From: Isoetes taiwanensis
Taxonomy: Eukaryota > Streptophyta > Lycopodiopsida > Isoetales > Isoetaceae
Assembly: GCA_021234155.1 (NCBI GenBank)
Contig: JAJEKV010000109.1
Location: 1,793,066 to 1,857,065, forward strand
DNA: 64,000 bases
Reading direction: 5' to 3'
Shown here in pieces: positions 34,896 through 47,950 of the stretch. The notes under the pieces were generated by a model, which saw only the letters and a list, made by a program, of their open reading frames with translations, had not been told where the DNA came from and did no database searches. The translations under genes and the position numbers were made by a program. Positions within the stretch are counted from its first letter, which is position 1; the number at the start of each line of letters is the position of its first letter.

Positions 34896-35502
34896 TTATT
34901 CCCCCCCAGGATTATTCATCGTCCCGATGAATTCTTCAAAAATCTTTTCTTCGATCTTCATGTCTTCAACTTGATCCTCTAAATAGCATCACAACTTAAC
35001 AAAAATCCAATGTCCAAATGTCTTCAAGCCTTCAAAAACATCTATAGAAGTCTTCCAAGGAAAAAAAATACTAAAAACTTCTAACATCACTTCATCTTCA
35101 TCAATCATAGGGTGGCAAGTCCCATCCAGGTCAGTGGCACCCTCGCTCTACTGCCTGGTATGGCGCTCTATCCCCTTCACATCACTTATACTTTTTCATC
35201 ACATTTTACATAGGTCATGGGATGCTGCTGCCTTTCTAGGTCAGCACATCCATCATGCCATCCATAATCACTTAAATAAAAAATAAAACTTGTACAACTT
35301 CATTTGATAGCTTGAATTCTTGAAAAAAACTTGGAAATTAGATTCCATAAACACTAACCACATAATCTTGATCTTCATAATATGGTGTTTGACTTGAATA
35401 AGAATAAATAGTCTTCATCATATAACAAAACATAATACTGACCATTGACATGCAATCTTCATATTTGAAAACCTTCAATCTGGATATAGCAATTGAACTT
35501 CG

Positions 35503-35572
35503 AGTAACTTGGTGAGAACAAGTAATCTTCGCTGTTAGTAACTTGGTGAGAACAAGTAATCTTCGCTGTTAA
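35503..35572. repeat. 35-bp tandem duplication inside the LTR element
   Basis: GTAACTTGGTGAGAACAAGT at 35503 repeats identically at 35538, both continuing to CTTCGCTGTTA. Confidence 0.92.
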
Positions 35573-35611
35573 ACACTTGGGCAAAATAAATGTAACTTGG
35601 TCATGTTGCAC

Positions 35612-35690
35612 ATAGGAGGATTTGAACCCGGGACCAATAGTGTGAAAACCAACATCTTATCCAATAAACCATTGGAAACATATTGAAAGT
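35612..35690 (-). repeat. tRNA-Glu-like degenerate sequence inside the LTR element
   Basis: On the minus strand: an A-box-like TGGTTTATTGGATAAGA, then GTTGGTTTTCACAC with the look of a UUC anticodon loop, then GGTCCCGGGTTCAAATCC as T-arm/B box. The anticodon and acceptor stems do not pair, so it is a SINE head or decayed tRNA rather than a working tRNA. Confidence 0.45.
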
Positions 35691-36850
35691 TATAATAAAT
35701 TTCCACACATGTATCCTATAAATTTTCTTTTTTTCCATTCTTTCAACGAACCCCTTTTTTATTTTTCTTCTTCTTTTCTCTGCTACTCCGTGCGCGCGGC
35801 GGCAGTTCCATCGGATTTAGGGTATGGCGGAAGGGTGAAACTAGGGAAAGAACAACGGCTGGCAGATGGTTAGGCAGGGTAGAAGAACGGCTACGGGCTC
35901 TACAATCAGAAATTTCTTCTTGGTTTTCTTTCTTCTTTCTTGCAGATATGGCGATGGCGGTTAGGGTATGGCGTAAGAAGGTAACGATGGCTGAAGTTTG
36001 CTACTTCCCTTTCTCCGCATTTTTTTTGCAGATAGTGGAGGCACAAAGAATGGCAAAAAAAAGCTTCTTCTCTCGACACGGTAGGGCAAAACGATTCATG
36101 GCCCGAAATAAAAAGATGGATAGGATATGGAAGAAAAAGGTTAGAAATAAGAATGAAACCGGCGGGGCAAGAATGGCATGGCGACCGGCAAGTGAATGCA
36201 GCAAAGAAACGGTAGATGAAGGGGAAACTATGCAAGAAATGGCTTCAGAGGATTCGATTGAATCATAGGCGGCTTTTTTCCAAAGAGCTGATGGTTTTAG
36301 CGGATGAAAGGGCAAAGAAGTTTCGGTCCCATTTTTTTTTTTTTTCATATGACACGTAAGGTTAGCGGACATGAGGATTTCTTTTCTTTAAAAACATAGA
36401 GGCAAGGGAAGGACGAGATATGGTTTTTCCTTTGCGTATGGCGAGAACAGATAGATGAAGACAAGGCAAGGTCAGAGATTTTCGAGAAAAAAAAGGTTAG
36501 CCAATATCAAAGAGGAATTTCTGGAGGCTAGCTTTAGTTGGCTTCCTTCAATCAAATCAACAAGAATATGTAAATCTGTTTTACTTTTATTGCTTCCATT
36601 CTTATTGTGCTGGCCACATAAATAAAAGCATTCAAATCATACCTCTCCGCAATAGGCTTCAAAGACATTTACAAACTTCCGATCTACCATTGATACACTA
36701 CCATTCTTTGAACATCGTATTCTCCACTTGCACTTAAATGATATTCCATGGATACTGATTGCAACATAATTATGTACCACTACCATCTTTGATCTAAAGA
36801 TAAGAACTATCTTGCCCAAAAGTGTTGCTTTCTCGAATGCCCCCAAAATA

Positions 36851-37550
36851 TGTTAGCATCTTCTTCGCACCCAAAGGAAAACCGAAGAACAAGCTAACTA
36901 CAACAACCCAAGCAAATCTCAAGGTATATGAGATAGGCTAGGCCTCACTCTACTGGCATCATAAATCACCAACATAATCATTCTTACACAAGTCTTTTGA
37001 GATTATAGAAATAGAGATAACAAATAGGAGAATCACATAATCATAATCAAAATATCATACTTCAACATAATAATATTCAACCGATCAAGAAACATACTCA
37101 CACTTCAAGAACTTTGCCCAGATGTCATCTTCCAAATTTGGGCCTCCTTTCTACACGAATTTTGGCTATCTTATAGAAAACTCTACTTGATCCTAGCCAC
37201 TAGATCTAGGCAAATCACAACCTTAGATCCAAATTCTAACTACCATAAGTTCACTAGATTTTGCCACCTCAACTTCAAATCTAGGTCATCCAAACTTCTT
37301 TGCAACTACCATGCTTCCCCAGATTCATGACACATCATCAAATTATCAACCATTGAAAATATTTCTTAAGGACTTTAATACTCCTTCAAGTCCATAGGTT
37401 CCACTTCAGTACATCATAAATGCTTCCTCCACAATATTTGCACATTTTTTACATTTTCTCCACATTACACCCATATAATTCTTCATTTATGCATACATTT
37501 CACCAATTTAGGCACATCATGAAAAAATAGTCAAGAAAAAACACACAACA
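36851..37550. repeat. Right LTR (700 bp)
   Basis: Near-identical to the left LTR, from TGTTAGCATC to ACACACAACA, and followed directly by the target-site copy CCGCT. Confidence 0.95.
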
Positions 37551-37555
37551 CCGCT

Positions 37556-39689
37556 GCTCATTTTTAGAAGCTTAGTTGTGTTGGCGTCATCTGCAAAAGA
37601 CCCCAGCTTCTCTTTGTGACACCTGAAACAAGGGGATCGACACCTGATGCAGCCGATTTAGCATCCACTTGAGTCTTGGACACCTGCATCTACCTCCACC
37701 CGCAACCCAATCCAGAACTCTGAAGAAACCACTGCCCCGTTTCTCCACCACAGATCCACGTAGGTTTCGAACTGCAACCCAGGTGCCACCATCACCAAAG
37801 TACGTATTTTAATATGAATACCTTCATTAACCTTCAAAAATCATATGTAACAAAAATACTGGTTTTGATAGAGGATACATTATCGACAATAACCATTTTG
37901 CCATTTTTTTGTCACCCCCCGCCCTCAACCAATGGAATTTAAATATTTACCAAACCCAGGACTCGGACACAATCAACACATAGAGAATGGAGAAAAGATG
38001 GACGCTATGACTATGCATCAAAAGCTTTCAAACATGGAGATTCGCCTTTATTAGGAAGGATTTTTAAGCATAACTAATGTTCTATTAACCTGATGCGATT
38101 GAATATAAGATGTTTCCCTATGTTGATAAGCTATACAATACGTCATCAACTGCAATAAACAACACAAAAGAAATAGTATTGAATCCCATCAAATCACATG
38201 CGCATCGATGTTTGTCTCTTTAATGTCCAGGATCGTCAAGCACCCTTTTACTACAAGCTTGAGACATCCAAAATGCACAAAAACAACCATACCATATGAT
38301 CGCCCCTTCCACACTTCGACGACTAATGCCAAGTATTGTCGGGCACACATTTCTACTTTTGTTTTATTAGGATAACTCAATAGAAGTTTGAGAGAGCATA
38401 TATGTATGGGGGGAGGTAGATTTAGGCAGGATACTCTGTTATAGACCATGCATCGACATTCCATGCATCTATGTAGAATTATCGCTGGGTAACAACTCCA
38501 TAGATAATTTTTGTATCCATCTCAATAACTTTTACAATCACTGAGAGTGCATAACTACTACACAATTGTGAGCTACCGACAAAAACAAAAAAAAAAAAGG
38601 GAAAAAAGAAAAAAAAAATTATAGGAGGTAGCATTGGAGCAATGTCGAGTGAGTGTTCTGGACTTGGAGAGGTAGTGCATGCCATCATTCCCATGCAGAG
38701 TGGGAGTACTATTGCAGAGGGTGATGAATTGAAAGCGATATTGCATTTAAATCCTCTTGCAAGGGCGCCTCATGAAGAACCAAGTAGCATTGGTGCACGT
38801 GTTAGCACGAGGAGGATGAACCTAAGGCATGCAGAGGCATTCCGAGATGGAGATGCACCACCAAAATAAGGAGAAGGGCTGGATTTTGGAAAATAGCTTG
38901 AAGTGATGCAGTCAGCAATATTGCGATGTGGGAAGGATGAGCAAAAAATGCAAACACTGTGGGGCTTTGGTTTGGAAGGATGAACTTGGTACATTTTGTT
39001 GTTCAAATGGGAAGGTTTCATTGCTACCTTTCCCCACACCCCCTCTAGCTCTCATGGACCGGTACACGAGGGGATGAGATTGGAAAAGGATTGTCGATCT
39101 GGTATTAGAAAATATAACAATGTCCTTGCATTTGCCTCATTGGTACATCCAAACTCGATGCCTCTTTGAAAACTCCGTTGGAAGTGCATACACTTTCGTA
39201 GTCAACTTTGTTTGCTGGTAGTCAGGATGATAGTTCCTGTTTCACACAAGTTTATATCATGGATGGGCATGAATTGTAACTAGATCATCGTTGAACATTT
39301 AGTGCTATCAAAGACCCACCTTCCATGCCTGAAGACGGTGCCAATACAATTTCAAGGTTCACAAGGAATGTGGTTTACATTGATGCTTTTGATGGGCGTG
39401 GTGTCATGTCCTCGACTAACATTCTAACGTCCATAGTGCATGTATATGTGTTTTTTTTTCAAGGGTTCCCATGTCTCTTTGGTGTTTATTGACCTTCTCA
39501 ATTTGTGCGGATCATAAAGCCCTAAGCACTCTTAGCACCTCTGAGAACTTGAAAATCCTAAGTCAAGGGCAATAGTTCACATATCGTCGTCTGAGATGGT
39601 AAGTGTAAGATTTGTTAGTTCTAACAATAATAATTTCTTATATGCTTCTTAATAGGTTATTTGATCATCTTAATTAATGAGTTTATCAA
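37556..39689. other. Intergenic, no supported gene
   Basis: A purine-rich run of mostly A with G lies at 38581-38620. The plus frame 38642-38869 (75 codons, MSSECSGLGEVVHAIIPMQS...) has no recognised domain and overlaps antisense frames. Confidence 0.4.
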
Positions 39690-42530
39690 TGCATTTCTCC
39701 TAGCTCCAGTGCCAGAACTTGATATCATTCGTGATTTCGCGACAGGCATAGGAACAAGAGATGAGGAGACTTTGTCAGACTACTATCCACTTTATGTCAC
39801 TTTGGATTGGAGGCACTCAGTGGCGTGGCCACAGGACAGGCACCCCCGGGGTTTGGGATACAACCCGAACTATAGGAAGCAAGCAGGATATGAGGTGGAG
39901 CTTGAATGCGAGCTACAGGGGATTGATGCCCTCTATCCATTGCATGATAAGTGTGAATGGTTGGTGAAGGCTTTACTCGCAGCAGCCAGTAAATGCTTTG
40001 CAGCAAGAAAGCTCCCGCGCAGGGACACTGTGCAATTCCCTCAAAACCCTGGTTTAACGCGGAATGTAAGGCTCTAAAGAGTTAGCTACGCACCATCTTA
40101 GATCCACAGCTCCGGCCACAGGCCATTAGGGACTATAAGGCATTCTTGAAATCCAAAAAGCATCGCTACATTGCAGAAAATCAGCAACGCATGTTTGATC
40201 TACGGATGACTGAGCCAAAAGCCTTTTGGTGTAGAGTGTTGTATAAGAGGCATCAACCACCTGGAAATGTTACCGCAGACCAGTGGAGACAACGGTTGGA
40301 GGAGTTGTATGACCCCCCAGGAGCAATTGCTGACGTGCCAGATCAACTATGAGAAATACTGCAGCTCTCAGAGGCGGACATCCACCAGGGTCTTAGGCAT
40401 CTTGCGAATGGTAAAGCAAAGGGCTTGCAGGGACTTCAGGCCGAGCTGTTGAAATGGGGTGGGCCAGCTTTGCTCGGACCTTTGACAGGGATAATCAATC
40501 AAGCCATCAGAGAGGGCCTCCGCAGGAATGGATGGTTAGTAAAGTCACCCCTATTCATAAGACGGGAAGCAGGGATGACTCCACCAACTACCGTATGATC
40601 ATGGTGAGCCCGCTACTCGCAAAACTTCTAGCAGGGGTGCTGGAGAAGAAGCTAACGCAATGGGCGGAGGAAACTGGAGTGCGTGCAGTTGGCCAGGCAG
40701 GTTTCCGCCCTGCCCACTCCACGAGTGATCATATTTTTACTCTCAGAATCCTTATGGAAGCTAGCCGCAATGCACGACGTGACCTGTATTGCTGTTTCGT
40801 GGATTTTAAGACGGCATATGATACGGTCCCTCGGGGACCGCTTGTAGTAACAGCTTGCGGAGCTACATGTCCCACAAGATTTGCAGAATGCCATCTACCG
40901 GCTGTATGACGGAATATATGCCACTTTGCCTGCGTCAGACCACCGGGTGAACAGCCATAGGTGTTAACACAGGGATGCCCGTTATCTCCAACGCTTTTTG
41001 GACTCTATATTGACAAGTTGGAAACCTGGATGCAAGAACATGGAGGTGGTGGCCCAGCGGTTGCCGAGGAGGCATATCTGATGAAACGCTTGCTCTATGC
41101 GCACGACCGGGCTTATTATCCCATATATCCAGGAGTATGCATGAACATTTGGATGCTCTCACCCAGTGGACATAGCAGAATGATACCAACCAACGGTAAA
41201 ACCAATCATTTGCCAATCGTCATGCAAAGATGATATCCCGTACTTCTATTACATAGGACAAAGGATGGAAGTTGTAAGGACCTTTAAGTATCGGGGAATC
41301 AATTTCTCTGCGCTAACATGCTATGGGATGACCGTGAAAGAAAGAGGGGTCACGCTGGGATGGAAAGCCCTCAGATGCAATGTCTGGGAATAGCTGTCAC
41401 AGAATAGATCTCTGCGATTGGGCACGCAAAGCACACTTGTTCCGAGCACTCGTGGAACCAGTACTGCTGTATGGGGTAGAGGTCTGGGGGCCAGCGATTA
41501 GCAAGGGTACTTGAGATAAGCTAGAGAGGGTGCAGAAGGCTTTCCTGATATACAGCCTAGCCGTCAAGGACATGGTCGGCCTTATCCAATTTTGCTGTAT
41601 GAGACTGGCTTTTGGCCCCTGCAGCATTCTGCTATGTGCAGGCACCTTGCGTATTTCCATAAGGTTGACGAAATTGATGCACAACGTCTTCCTCCCCGGG
41701 CTCTGTTATTGGCACAAGGGCCGCAATATCTGAAGAGAGTATGGCAAGAGCATTGTAGGGGATGGTTCGCACGATGGTCCATAGACTATCAACACATTGT
41801 GGATATGTCAGATATCGCAGAGCAGGAGTTGCATTTGAATGCGTGCTTTACGCCTCTCGTGGGATCGCCCACTCTTGCAAAGCCCAAAAATGTAGCACTA
41901 CCACATACAAAAGTCAATCCGTCCCTTGAGCACGACCTCCACTCAAGATCAAGGGCACACATTTCCACCTAAGAAGCGAAGAGCTTATAAGCGCAATAGG
42001 GGCGGTCCCACCATCTCGAGAATTGAGGCGGGCGGCGGGATACGGATGGAGGCGAAGTTTCGCATGAGAGATTATGCCCCGTCTTTGTCATCACGGATAG
42101 TATAAGATGAACACCATGCTCTACCCAATGCCCATATGCACACGCCAGAGCGGCTCATGCCCATCTCGATGCTTTGGAGATAGCAATTCACCAACCGCCG
42201 GCGCCAATGGTGGCATGTCTTGCGCCCCTACATTACGCAAGTCTCCGCCGTCAAAAAGAGTCCCTCCCGGCCTTACGGGGAATGTGGCCCAAATAGGGCC
42301 TCTCTCAATGCCTACTACAAAGGTTTTTCCTCCCACATGGGGGTTTTTTCATCCTGGGTAGAGACACATTGTCTGGGGGTTTCTGTACATTGCATGAGTT
42401 TCTACGTGGTTTTATTTTGTGTTTGAAAACTTTCCTGCTCTATTGTAAAACCGTCTCATAGGCCGGTTGGTCTCCGTGGACATTAAAATATACTTCCTTC
42501 CTTTCCTTCCTTCCTTTCTATCTTCTTCCG
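39690..42530 (+). mobile_element. LINE retrotransposon, 5'-truncated, degenerate ORF2
   Basis: Non-LTR retrotransposon, read in several frames. The C-terminal end of the endonuclease (LSDYYPLYVTLDW) lies near 39770-39810. The reverse transcriptase begins near 40460: VSKVTPIHKTGSRDDSTNYR, GQAGFRPAHSTSDHI, catalytic block A CCFVDFKTAYDTVP (40790-40835), LTQGCPLSPTLFGLYIDKLE (about 40964-41023). The catalytic YADD has become YAHD (LLYAHDRAY, near 41095), which removes a metal-binding Asp. The thumb/C-terminal part follows (LYETGFWPLQ, LLLAQGPQYLKRVWQEH). The 3' UTR ends CATAGGCCGGTTGGTCTCC-GTGGACATTAAAATA and then a CTTC-rich tail (42491-42520). Frameshifts, stops and the YAHD change show it is dead. 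It belongs to the same family as the fragment at 30.07-31.44 kb. Confidence 0.88.
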
Positions 42531-45396
42531 AAATGATATCTTATTATTGTGGGAGTTATGCAAGAATTGATAACACACACCGTGTTGTTGTGTTGGATTA
42601 AAAAAAGTTCCCTCCAAATATACATGTAGGGAAACTTTTTTCAAGTCGAGGCATCATCACACATTGGTGTTTGTGATGTTCCATAGTGCCTATTTCGTAG
42701 ATGCTTGCCCTTAAGTATGTTTCTTATTCTTATTCTTTGAAAGGGATAATTTGCATATGTTAAAGTGTTTCATCTTTGATTTCAATGATTTATTCTTGTC
42801 ATTTCATTTGATACAAGCCTGCCTTGAGGTATCTCTTTTCCATTTGTTCATTTGCTTCGTAATTGTTCCATTTGTTCATTTTTTGGTAAGGCCATGGCAA
42901 TGGCATTGGCAATACTTTATATCAAATAAACAAGTTGTTTATCAATCTTGTCAAAGCCTCAAACCAAAATCTTGAGTTTATTATTTGCTCTTCATGCCAA
43001 CAATAGGCTATAATGATTTTATGGATATATTAAGATTAATGCATTACGCCAAGTATAAAAGATGCGATTTCAAGCACGATTATACCCCATCTGGACTTCC
43101 AACATTGTATCATATAAGCGTCCTACTTATTACTAGAGTCTGTAGAAGGCTACTTGGAAAGTCATTTCAATAAAAAATAGGGCACAAAATCATACGAAAG
43201 TAAATATCATGATACGTAATTTGAGTTTGTCGAGATCGAGAAAAGGGTTACAAAGAGAGGGCACATGCTAGATTTCTTGGGACAATGAGAATAACTTTGG
43301 GCGATCTAAACTCTACTCTACACAGCTCCTAGTTTTACTACAAACTTTAAACTAAGTCTCTCTGTGTGTGAGGGAGGGGAGGAAGCTTCAATGCCCGAAA
43401 GTGCACCACACCTCATGCATCACTATAATGATGGTTTATTGCTTCCATAGTTGAGCCAAGATAAGGCTTTTCATTGACTATGGCATGTTTATGATTCTCA
43501 GCCCCTTGGTAAACCATATACCTTTGATTCTTTGAATTTGAAAGCCCAATAATGGATGGATACCCGCCTATGGGGTGTTTACCTTCTAAAAGAGAAATAT
43601 TTAGGCCTTAGCCACCCTTAATTAATTTTATAGGAATAAATGCATATGAAAATCTTTTTCATCCCAAACGTTACAGGACAGGTGCATATAGAGGGCAAAA
43701 GCCCATATGAAACTTGAGGATGAAGCCTCATCACAAAACACAATAACAATAACAAAGTATCAAATTATAAAGCAGAGCAGTGCAAGGCTATCCACAACTG
43801 ACCCATGGATTAGAGGACTACTGATCACGACTAATAGCCTGACCTCCACGATATACTGTCCATTTCTTTCTCGACGGCTTCTCGAACCCGACAAAGTTCC
43901 TCTTGTCCCCTAATGTACTAGGTTGAGATATTCCCCGACAGAAAAGGTGGTGCCTTTTAGGTGATTGTCATCGAGGACGATCACATCCGTTGACCCAATC
44001 AGATATGCTGAGATGAGGCATCTGCCTGTATGTGCATCGCCTCAGTGAAAAAATACGTCGTCTCTGTAGCTGAGTGACGTGAAAAAAATACGTCGTTGTC
44101 TCTGTAGCTGAGCAATCACTCATCTCTGCAAGCCTGACAAATGCGAAAGTTGAGGGCCCATATCCGGCGAGTGCTACCTGACAATAAATCCACCACAGAG
44201 GTCGAAGCCTCTGCAAATCTAGTGTGCATCAACTCCCGTCCAAAGTCTGCGTGGAGATGTGTATTCAGCCACAATATCATGTTACACATTTGAACAACCC
44301 GTCTGTCTATGAAAGTTCGAGTCCAATTGTTGTGACATCTGTTGATCTGTCTGAGCCATAACATCCGTGCATGTGGTATGGTTGGTCTGGATAATGCCAT
44401 CTACACATTGCTGCTTATCGGAGGAAGGCAGTTCTGTAGGGCTATTTGCCAAGACTTTTTGAATAAGCATGATAAGTAGTTAAAAAGGTTTCTTACCTTC
44501 GAGTATTGGGCCTATTGTAGTATGTTCCATGGCTCAAGAAGATACCTTGATCTGATGAAGAGAGTTGCATGGACCAGTCGGTGATGCAGGTATATGAACT
44601 AATTTCAGAGATCTAATTTTGATATGATGGCATTAGACTTCTTTCGGTCCGCTTTGTCATATTGAATGTTGGAACCCCGATTCAGGACCGAGTTATAGAA
44701 TAAGAGGGAAGTGAAGCCGCGTGCAGCAACTATGTACTGCAAAGGAAACCCCTCTGCAATATGCCCCTGCAAGAATCTCTCTTGTTAGTACAAATCAGTT
44801 TTGAATTGGTCTGCAAGAAGCTTTCCTGAAAATCAACCTCTGAGGCTAAGAGGATCGGTCATGGTCTGTGGCAGAGATTCGCTTTCTTGGTTTGATGCTC
44901 ACATTCTTGGCAGGTCGGCCGCTTTATTCTATTGAAAGGACATGGGGTCCTCATAGATTGCTCGCAAGCAGATCTAAGATGTGGTCAGTGAAGGTTAAAA
45001 CACATCGCTAAAATTTTGCCTGCAGACCAATAGTGCGTAATCTCCTTTCAGTTCAGGACTAGTGAACAAAAAGCAATGAGAAGAAGTTGTAATTGATTCC
45101 CACACAAAGAAATCGAGAGTCAGAGGGAAATTCATGAGAGAGCTGTCGATGGGGTTAGATGAGAACATCCCAAAATGAGTAGGATATGTCAAATTAGATA
45201 ATTAAATAGCAGACAAAGTCCAATTTGATTAAACTAAGGATGCCATATAAATACATTAAAAATTAAAACAATAAGAATTTGACATCCGCAAAGATACAAT
45301 AATAGTCAAATATAAGTTACCTACCAAAAATGTACCGGTACAACATCATAATAAAGTTCCGTTTTGCCTTCCAATGAAAATTATTTCTATTAAAAA
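42531..45396. other. Intergenic; one 34-bp tandem duplication
   Basis: GTGAAAAAA-TACGTCGT...CTCTGTAGCTGAG occurs at 44045 and 44079. A minus-strand frame 44400-44116 (94 codons, with FAEASTSVVDLLSGSTRRIW) looks protein-like but is unrecognised and has no clear start or splice partner. Confidence 0.4.
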
Positions 45397-45433
45397 AGAA
45401 GAAGAAGAAGAAGAAGAAGAAGAAGAAGAAGAG
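45397..45433. repeat. GAA trinucleotide microsatellite
   Basis: About twelve uninterrupted GAA units preceded by a short A run. Confidence 0.95.
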
Positions 45434-47206
45434 ATTTTAACGCCATACTATTAAAGGCGTCCTCTCCATCGACATGTGACACATCCTTAAAGTCGATCCT
45501 TAACATGTTTTCACCAAGTTTCGTGCAAAAGGAGCTACCTTTGCCTCTTTTCTTTCCATTGACTATTTATCCAAATGCTTCATCTTTTCTTAAGAGTATG
45601 CTTAAGGCCTAAAAAGTTGTATGTCCATTGTATAGTTGGATATAGAGCATTGTTTCGAAGTTCTTCTCCATTTCTTTTGGGTCCTATTTGATCAATTGAA
45701 TCTATTGTTGCATGTATGCATTCCTCTACTTTCGAAGCGATGGATGTATGCAGGGGTTCGTACTCTTCCAAGTTTGGTATCTGGATGGCCAACTTTGCTC
45801 ATGGCAATGGTTTTGAGACAAGTATATGTTGAAGAATTGACATATATGATTTGGGCTAAAGTTGAAAATCATCTCGAATTATTATTTCAAAAGCGTATCT
45901 ACTGTTTTTCAAAATGGTGGCTTCAAATGCCTCAACGAAATATGGTATGATTTAGAATATTGTGTGATGGAGTATGGTTCTCCAAACGCGAATATCCTTT
46001 TTTGTGGTAGGTGGTATATAGAAGTCTTCATGTTGATGTTTATGTACATAGTTTTTAAAGCGCAAGTTCCACTATGTCCCATATGTGGCTTATTGTATAA
46101 CATAGGATGAAGCAAGAAATAGCAAGAACTCTGTTTCCTGAATTATTCTGACTCTTTCTAGTGGAAATTTGCAAGGAAAATGTATATGTTCAGCAAGATA
46201 TCAGACTCGATATCAAACTCAAGGGTGGCCATGAAATTGAAAAATTATTTTTTTCGCAAACATCTTCGGGATTTTCCAATTGATGTTTGCTTTTCGCTTT
46301 TTCTATATGCTTCAATGATGTTGCAAATTTATGTTAAATGTTCTACAAATTTTTACCCGGAACAATAGTAGCAAAAGGTATCATTATGAGAACTACATGT
46401 ACAATGCTTCATCCAAGCAATGTTCAATTAAGCCAACCAATCCTCTACATTTGATATGGGTGGTGCTGGGGGAGGCGAGGGGGAGCAAGAGATAAAAGAA
46501 AAAATTTTATCCATGCCTTGTAACCACATCTAGGTAAGTAGAAATTATTCCTATAGTTAATATCCTTAAGAGTTAAAATTGGAAGTTAATAAAAGGCAAT
46601 GTCTTTTATCTAATATAGGCATCTAGGCATTTTAGAAAAGGATATACTAGACTATTAAAGGGGCAATGTGAACGGATGGCGCGGGTAAGGAGCATATAGC
46701 GAATGTGGCAAACCTCTTGGCGACAACCGTCTAAGTCAATCGACTCACTTAGTTCAACTTTGACCGGGTATGAACAACAAGGCTACTATTACTATAATTA
46801 TAATCTCGACCCGGCTCCCTCAACAAACTTCGATTAGGAAAACCTCAAGCCATCATCTATTATTCTTGATCATTTCCATTCCATATAATCTTGAGAAAGT
46901 TTATTGTTTAAAGGATTGATTGAATAATTGAATTCTCAATCCTTGATGATGACCCAAAGTCAAACCTAGCCTATTCTTCATTACTAGCTCTTTCCCAAAT
47001 TTATGACGTTCTAGAGATGGACATCTCTAGTGGTTGAATTTGGTTTCTCCTATAACTGTCATATTCAAAAAAATTGATCTTTCTCTGGAATTCTCTTACC
47101 GGGACGCACTGTTGGGTGGTGAGAGGGGTGATTTGCCTTTGTTTGTCTTATTTGTTTGATGAATGTTTTGGTGATAAAGCTTAGAGATTCCCGGTTAGAG
47201 ATCAAA
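45434..47206. other. Intergenic, possibly old LTR sequence at its right end
   Basis: No gene is supported. A perfect hairpin CTAGAGAT-GGAC-ATCTCTAG lies at about 47011-47030. The last ~500 bp precede a primer-binding-site motif and may be the remains of a 5' LTR, but no second LTR copy was found. Confidence 0.35.
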
Positions 47207-47207
47207 T

Positions 47208-47219
47208 TGGTATCATAGC
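47208..47219 (+). other. Orphan retroelement primer-binding site (initiator tRNA-Met type)
   Basis: TGGTATCATAGC differs by one base from the common plant site TGGTATCAGAGC and is followed by ACGATTCTCGG. It marks an old plus-strand LTR element whose interior begins here. A possible polypurine tract AAAAGGGGGGG lies at 47934-47944, directly before the LTR of the next element. Confidence 0.6.
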
Positions 47220-47950
47220 ACGATTCTCGGTTTCTTTAGGAACCGTGGAATATGGTTTTTAGAATTAAATTCTAGAATTTAAAAGGGAACTCTAGAACCT
47301 AGGTGGATTTATTTAGCAATTTTTCCGAAGAACAGATGCATACAAATGACGGTCAAGAATCATGTTCTTGATCTATCTCATGCTTTTATTGAAGTAGAAT
47401 ATCATCCAAAGAGTTTAAAAAGGTCTCGTTTTTTGTATCAAAAAGAATCTCTATGATTACCCTTTACACATTGTAAGAGAGTATTTTGGGATATTGAAAT
47501 AGCAAGTTTGAAGATTGTGGATTACTTGACTTACGAAGGTAAAAGATTGTACATTGAAGATTTCCGGATCACGTGAATCAATCAAGAAATTGCGTAAATT
47601 GATTAGGATTAAGGAAGACCATATTGAGTAATCAAGAATGAGAGTGATCCTCCACTAGAGCATTACTTTCAAAATGAGATTGGCTCCTGCGGGTTTATAA
47701 TAGGATGTTATTAAGAAGGATTTGCTACAAGAAGTGATAAAAAAAAACATTTACTTGTTGTAAGAGTTATGCAAGAGGCTTTCAAGAGGACGGAAACAAG
47801 AGTATAGAAAGCAAGAACTGCTGCATTAAATTCAATCGCTAATTTCAAGGATACATCATAAACAACCTTGCAGGATCATCAACCAATCGCTTTCAAGACA
47901 CCCCCATCTCATTTTCTCGCTTCAACAAATACTAAAAGGGGGGGCTTCTA
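47220..47950 (+). other. Interior remnant next to the orphan primer-binding site
   Basis: No coding frame is recognised. This could be the leader of the plus-strand element, cut short by insertion of the minus-strand element that starts at 47951. Confidence 0.3.

Larger units (their letters stand above)
34195..37550 (-). mobile_element. Complete young non-autonomous LTR retrotransposon
   Basis: Two direct repeats of ~700 bp bound a 1955-bp interior, and CCGCT flanks both sides (34190-34194 and 37551-37555) as a perfect 5-bp target-site duplication. On the minus strand a purine tract CCTGGGGGGGAATAA (34896-34910) abuts the left LTR, as a polypurine tract should. TGGGGGCATTCGAG follows the right LTR after a few bases, where the primer-binding site should be. 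This sets the orientation as minus. The interior has no gag, protease, RT or integrase, so it depends on enzymes supplied by another element. It does hold a GC-richer block (35780-36270) with a plus frame of 106 codons rich in Lys/Arg and no known domain, possibly captured host sequence. Confidence 0.93.

Noticed and set aside
35612-35690. A tRNA-Glu gene on the minus strand
   Set aside because: Box-like motifs are present but the anticodon and acceptor stems do not pair, and it lies inside an LTR element.
35906-36372. Two minus-strand frames of 109 and 123 codons in the LTR element interior
   Set aside because: They overlap each other and a plus-strand frame across the same T/C-rich and A-rich runs; none has a domain, so no protein is called.
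40652-41216. Minus-strand frames within the LINE
   Set aside because: They lie antisense to the reverse transcriptase blocks and show no independent motif.
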